A stretch of 59,739 nt of DNA from a bacterium (GTDB lineage: Bacteria > Acidobacteriota > Polarisedimenticolia > Polarisedimenticolales > Polarisedimenticolaceae): the NCBI GenBank assembly GCA_024226515.1, contig JAAELQ010000153.1:1-59739 (forward strand), given 5' to 3'. The first letter of the stretch is position 1. Each line of letters opens with the position of its first letter. The notes under the pieces were generated by a model. It searched no databases, was not told the origin of the DNA, and was given only the letters and a program-made list of their open reading frames with translations. Shown here one piece after another: positions 56,424 through 59,739 of this stretch. A program made the translations under genes and the position numbers.

Positions 56424-56595
56424 GGTGCCCCCTCCGTTCCCGAATTCTACCCCGCGGGTTCCGCTCGATCAAGAACCGGACCCCACGCGCATTCGGGATA
56501 TTCTCGCTCCGCTTTGGTCAAACCACCGTCGGCGAACGCACCGTGGTCTTCCCCTCAGGAGAGTGCCCCTTTCCTTCGTCTGCTAGCTTTTCCCC

Positions 56596-57456
56596 ATGTC
56601 CGCCTATCGCTTCTGCCGCTCCGACGACGTGCCGTTGCTCGTGCGCGCGTACAACGAGTGCTACCGCGTGCACTTTCCCGACCTGCCCGAGATGACCGTC
56701 GACCGCTTCAAGCGGCTGATCAAGATCCGCAACCTGTGGACCAGCAGCTGCATGGTGGCCTCTGCCGGCGACCGGTTGATCGGCGTGCTGCTGGCTGCCA
56801 AGCGTGAGGCCGAAGGGCAGAACCTGATCATGCACGTCGGCGTGCACCCGGAGTTCCAAAGACAGGGGCACGGCCGTCACCTGATGACCTCGCTCGGCTC
56901 GAAGCTGGCGATTCTCGGTCCCACGCGCCTGGTCGCCGAGGTGGGCGAGGAAGACGACGTCGGACGCGCGTTCGTCGAGGCCTGCGGTTATCGCCACGAG
57001 ACGACCTATACGGACTTCTCGGTGGAGGGTGGAGCCGTTGAAGGCGCGCCGGAAGGGCTCGTGATCCCGGTGACGCTGAAGGACCTGCTCGACAACGAGT
57101 GCTTCGACCGCGAGGCTCGACGCTGCTGGGATCGTGCGCCGCAGACGCTGCTCAACCTGCGCGACGAGGTCCAAGGCCTGGCGATCGCGACCGCCGATCG
57201 CATCGAGGCCAGCCTGCTGTACGCCGACGACGCTCCCGCGGGGCAAACGGAGATCCTGGCGCTGGAGTGCCCGGATGGCGACCGACGCGCGATCTGGCTG
57301 GACGCGCTGCTGCGCTCGCTGATCGCACGCTGTGACGGGAGGCTACGCGTCGCCGGCGTAGGCGAGCAGGAGAGTCTCGCCGAGATCCTGCAAGCCCGGA
57401 GCTTCCACGCCGGAGCGCGCACGCTGGCCTACGCCGCGGAGGCTCAGGCCGCGTGA
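56596..57456 (+). CDS. GNAT family N-acetyltransferase
   Basis: 286 residues. The N-terminal half is a GNAT domain, with the acetyl-CoA loop as VGVHPEFQRQGHGRHLM (about 76-92) and the final strand ACGYRHETTYTDF. The C-terminal half (about 140-286) is a second, degenerate GNAT-like unit without a clear CoA loop. The substrate is unknown. The last 12 codons (TLAYAAEAQAA and stop) recur almost unchanged at 58931-58966, beyond the toxin-antitoxin pair. Confidence 0.88.
   Translation: MSAYRFCRSDDVPLLVRAYNECYRVHFPDLPEMTVDRFKRLIKIRNLWTSSCMVASAGDRLIGVLLAAKREAEGQNLIMHVGVHPEFQRQGHGRHLMTSLGSKLAILGPTRLVAEVGEEDDVGRAFVEACGYRHETTYTDFSVEGGAVEGAPEGLVIPVTLKDLLDNECFDREARRCWDRAPQTLLNLRDEVQGLAIATADRIEASLLYADDAPAGQTEILALECPDGDRRAIWLDALLRSLIARCDGRLRVAGVGEQESLAEILQARSFHAGARTLAYAAEAQAA
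57421..57456 (+). repeat. GNAT tail repeat, copy 1
   Basis: The last 36 bases of the GNAT gene match 58931-58966, with about six differences, in the same orientation. They encode TLAYAAEAQAA-stop here and TLSYAAEAQPA-stop in the other copy. Confidence 0.7.
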
Positions 57457-57492
57457 GCGCGAGGGGCACATGGGCCGCCAGGCCAGCTTCCC

Positions 57493-58053
57493 TCACTCAA
57501 CAGAATCAGCCAGCTCGGAGTTGACTCGATCCGCCTCGGGCTCACCGTAGAGCATCTCGATTGCCGAGAGGAAGTTCGCGCGGAGTCGATCGGGGCTCCC
57601 GATGGCGTGAGTCATTTCGCTCTTGAATCGATCGACGAGGATCGTTCGATCGAGCCCGACCACGTCTGCTATCTGCTGGATCGCTTCCATGTCGTTTTCC
57701 TGCCCGCGAACGACCTTCATCAGCGCCAGGTCGTGCTTCTCCGGAACGACGATGGCCAGTTTTCGAAGTCCCAGGTCGATCGACTCGAGCCGAGCCTCGT
57801 AGTGGTATGGAACATCGTAGATACCCACGGTTTGAAAGGGGACGTCAAGCCCGGTATCGACCCGCGCCAATCGAAGCGCCTCCTCCAGGCCGGTGGTGTC
57901 GGTGATCGTGTCGATGTCGGTTGTGACCCGCGTGGCTCCATATGCGAGAGCGGCCGCCGCCCCTCCGATCAGAATGACACTCTGTTGTTTCGACAGATGT
58001 GTGTCGACAGACCGGAGAAACTCCGTCAATTCGTCTCGGCCGAACTTACGCAT
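57493..58053 (-). CDS. Nucleotidyltransferase-fold protein, DUF6036/AbiEii-like (putative toxin)
   Basis: 186 residues. The start of the fold reads VILIGGAAAALAYGATRVTTDIDTIT, with the nucleotidyltransferase core G-G...T-x-D-x-D (the two Asp bind metal). The rest is helical. Such proteins are minimal nucleotidyltransferases that act as toxins or defence proteins in type IV-like systems by modifying RNA or proteins. Its ATG overlaps the upstream HTH gene's stop by one base (TGATG), giving the usual antitoxin-first order. The substrate is unknown. Confidence 0.8.
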   Translation of the reverse strand: MRKFGRDELTEFLRSVDTHLSKQQSVILIGGAAAALAYGATRVTTDIDTITDTTGLEEALRLARVDTGLDVPFQTVGIYDVPYHYEARLESIDLGLRKLAIVVPEKHDLALMKVVRGQENDMEAIQQIADVVGLDRTILVDRFKSEMTHAIGSPDRLRANFLSAIEMLYGEPEADRVNSELADSVE

Positions 58054-58805
58054 CAGGCCGTGCGGAACTTGGTGTAGAAGTTCCGGAAGTTGTCCATATC
58101 CATGTTCATCCGGAAGTGCCAGCGTTTCGCGACGGGAGGAGTTCGTCGATTGGCCAGTTCGCGCGAGTACTTCCCGTGCGGGCCGCTGAAGAAATCCCGC
58201 ACTCTTCTTACGCGACGGTCCCTGAGTGTTTGCGCAAAGGAGCGCAACTGCGGGTCATTCGCCAGCGCGGCGGTGAGCTCGAGGAAGAACCCGAGGGTTT
58301 GCTTCTCGTTGAGCTCGGTTGCCAGTTGCTTCAGGCGTTCCAGGTTCAAGCGGCTTCGGTTTCGAGCGAGGAGGACAGGGTAGGCACGCGCGAGAGTCGG
58401 AAAGCAGTGGGTCAACCGCAACCCCTGCGCGACGGCCTCTTCAGGGTCGAGGTCGGCGACCGGCGCCGCTTCGGTGTGAAGTGGAGCGCCGAGGGCCGCG
58501 AGGCTCGCCATCGTACGGAGGGATTGGGGGCGCTCCTCTGCCGGTTCTACGTCAACCGAGGCGCGCACCAACGTCTCGACCGCGGGCGCAGCTCGGTGAT
58601 CCTTGTTTGCCTCGAAGACGAGCGAGTTGCCGACGACCCGAGCGCGCGCCAACGAAGCCTCCTCGAGCCGCTTCAACTCCGCATGGGCGCTCGAATAGCT
58701 AACTTCACACCGCTTGGCCAGGGCCCGGACGGAGCCACTGGCGCCGTCCAGCCACAGTGTCTTGAGCAACCGCCATCGGGCCGCGGGTAGTAATCTCGCC
58801 AGCAT
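58053..58805 (-). CDS. Winged-helix regulator, putative antitoxin
   Basis: 250 residues. An N-terminal winged helix (about 8-65: WRLLKTLWLDG, VRALAKRCEVSYSSAHAELKRLEEA) resembles ArsR/MarR-type DNA-binding domains. A helical C-terminal domain of about 170 residues may bind the toxin. The gene is coupled to the nucleotidyltransferase and is preceded by tandem palindromes inside its promoter, the usual sign of autoregulation. The ATG at 58805 has no ribosome site; transcription probably starts only a few bases upstream. Confidence 0.75.
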   Translation of the reverse strand: MLARLLPAARWRLLKTLWLDGASGSVRALAKRCEVSYSSAHAELKRLEEASLARARVVGNSLVFEANKDHRAAPAVETLVRASVDVEPAEERPQSLRTMASLAALGAPLHTEAAPVADLDPEEAVAQGLRLTHCFPTLARAYPVLLARNRSRLNLERLKQLATELNEKQTLGFFLELTAALANDPQLRSFAQTLRDRRVRRVRDFFSGPHGKYSRELANRRTPPVAKRWHFRMNMDMDNFRNFYTKFRTA

Positions 58806-58812
58806 CGCAATA

Positions 58813-58844
58813 TAGATAATAGTATCTAGAATCTAGATAATCAA
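58813..58844 (-). promoter_or_regulatory. Toxin-antitoxin promoter with overlapping palindromic operators
   Basis: On the minus strand TTGATT (58839-58844) and TATTAT (58816-58821) are exactly 17 bp apart. Two overlapping inverted repeats lie on them: TATCTAG-AAT-CTAGATA (58823-58839) fills the spacer, and TAGATA-ATAG-TATCTA (58813-58828) covers the -10. The start codon follows 10 bases after the -10, so the mRNA should be almost leaderless. The stretch is strikingly AT-rich for this genome. Confidence 0.65.
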
Positions 58845-58930
58845 TCTAAAGTGCTCTAGCGACGACATGTCTTGGTAACGCACCGTGCACGGAACGTGCA
58901 CTACCGGCTCCAAGATCGCTCGAAAGCCGG

Positions 58931-58990
58931 ACGTTGTCCTACGCCGCGGAGGCGCAACCCGCCTGAGAGGCACGCCGGATCACGTGCCTC
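58931..58990 (+). pseudogene. Displaced GNAT 3' end with its terminator hairpin
   Basis: 58931-58966 repeats the last codons and stop of the GNAT gene. It is followed at once by a hairpin with 8-bp arms (GAGGCACG at 58967-58974, CGTGCCTC at 58983-58990). The intact GNAT gene lacks a comparable hairpin after its stop. This suggests that the 1.47-kb segment with the toxin-antitoxin pair was inserted at the gene's 3' end and pushed the original tail and terminator away. Confidence 0.5.
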
Positions 58991-59033
58991 GACTCCGATC
59001 TCGAAAGAGGCGCGGCCGTCGGCCGGCCCGGCA

Positions 59034-59066
59034 GGGGGACATTCCCCGTATCGAGGAATGTCCCCC
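59034..59066 (-). terminator. Strong inverted repeat after the truncated secreted-protein gene
   Basis: Perfect 12-bp arms GGGGGACATTCC (59034-59045) and GGAATGTCCCCC (59055-59066) enclose a 9-nt loop. The hairpin lies about 10 nt past the stop of the minus-strand gene at 59075. There is no T-run. It could terminate transcription or be a dispersed palindromic element. Confidence 0.55.
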
Positions 59067-59074
59067 CCTCGAGT

Positions 59075-59739
59075 TCAAGGAGGCGTCGGGCAGGGCGACG
59101 AGTTCGGCCGCACCGCCCCGGAGGAGGCGTGGCCGAGATCGCTCTCCCCGCAGGCGTTCTCGCCGCTCGTCAGGTAGTAGAACACGCCGCCGGAGGACGG
59201 GATCGACGGGTCGGTGGACGTCGTCTCGCCGTCGCCCCTGGCGTCCCCGCTCTCGAAGCAGACGTGGTTGTACAGCTGGGTTGCGCCGAGGGAGCCGCGG
59301 TAGCTGTTCCAGTGCGTCGCGTTCAGCGAGGCCGGCCACTCGAAGACCGCCTTGGTATGGAACGCCAGCCCGACGACGGGCAGGGGCACCGGACCGGGCT
59401 CGTGCACGCACACTCCGGTTTCCGGGTCGCAGGAGTCGAGCGTGCAGGGGTCGCCGTCGTCGCAGTCGACGGGTGTGTTGGTGCACGGACCGCCGTCGCC
59501 GGTCTGCATGCGGAGCGTGCCCGTGGTCGTGCCCGACTCGCCGTCGAGCTGGCTGCCCGGGGCGCCGACGAACTCGATCTGGTAGGTGATGTCGAAGAAG
59601 CTGTCGACGTTGAAACTACCGCCGGGAACCTGGGTCAACGTGGTGTGACCCGGGCTCGGCAGCCCGAAGTCCGTTCCGGCGGTGATGCGCAGCAGGTCGA
59701 AGTCGGGGTCGCCGAACAGCTCGCCCTGCAGCCGGAACA
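59075..59739 (-). CDS. Secreted protein with Cys-rich spacer and FN3-like C-terminal module (5' end missing)
   Basis: The frame is open to the window edge, so only the last 221 or so residues are seen. The upstream part (GDPDFDLLRITAG, FNVDSFFDITYQIEFVGAP) is a beta-rich domain I cannot name. A Cys-rich segment (VDCDDGDPCTLDSCD) leads to the FN3-like C-terminal module (VFYYLTSGENACGESDLGHA, ending SPCPTPP). It belongs to the same family of exported proteins as those at 1849, 7016, 32386 and 54276. Confidence 0.82.
   Translation of the reverse strand, partial: FRLQGELFGDPDFDLLRITAGTDFGLPSPGHTTLTQVPGGSFNVDSFFDITYQIEFVGAPGSQLDGESGTTTGTLRMQTGDGGPCTNTPVDCDDGDPCTLDSCDPETGVCVHEPGPVPLPVVGLAFHTKAVFEWPASLNATHWNSYRGSLGATQLYNHVCFESGDARGDGETTSTDPSIPSSGGVFYYLTSGENACGESDLGHASSGAVRPNSSPCPTPP

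Overview
This window reads as chromosomal DNA of a high-GC, didermic, respiring bacterium. The best taxonomic guess, inferred from gene families only, is an Acidobacteriota member of the Polarisedimenticolia, Thermoanaerobaculia or Vicinamibacteria type. Pointers are the many large secreted proteins with Cys-rich spacers and a shared fibronectin-like C-terminal module, a VWA protein, HAF repeats, and an alternative-complex-III type pentaheme/Fe-S pair. I see no rRNA, tRNA, CRISPR array or transposase.

Layout. 1-1680: a fic gene between two 141-bp direct repeats that look like pieces of a host reading frame. 1849-10450: a secreted beta-helix protein, a small AlkD-like protein and a subtilisin-like protease. 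10577-12050: an ECF sigma factor with a small membrane partner, divergent from a DUF6249-like membrane protein. 12177-18333: another secreted beta-helix protein and a three-gene cluster of exported proteins of unknown role. 18518-28769: an ACR3 arsenite pump, a ClpB-like AAA+ protein fused to a GGQ-less release-factor-like region, an STT3/PglB-type oligosaccharyltransferase, a VanZ-like protein and a VWA protein. 28869-31528: a lysyl-endopeptidase-like protease ending in a dockerin-like domain, then a lipoprotein that resembles a cohesin. 31533-41191: a Bax-inhibitor-1 protein, a DNRLRE protein, a hemH-hemY-DUF420-DUF3179 operon, an orphan gene, and a flotillin/NfeD pair.

41251-54187 is the respiratory core. 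A DoxX/membrane protein/SCO operon is divergent from a long co-directional operon: actA, actB, actE-like, a CydA-like bd-superfamily subunit, three more cytochrome c genes, and a Usp/PCP_red fusion. The expected actC, actD and actF membrane genes of alternative complex III are absent. The CydA-like protein, which appears to have lost a key quinol-site glutamate, sits where they should be. The operon carries ten CxxCH haem motifs. This hybrid is the best candidate for an undescribed system.

54276-59739: a secreted TolB-like propeller, a GNAT acetyltransferase, a nucleotidyltransferase toxin/HTH antitoxin pair with a palindromic, nearly leaderless promoter, and the 3' part of another secreted protein. 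The toxin-antitoxin pair is followed by a displaced copy of the GNAT gene's last codons. So both toxin-like cassettes in the window are bordered by repeats of host 3' coding sequence.
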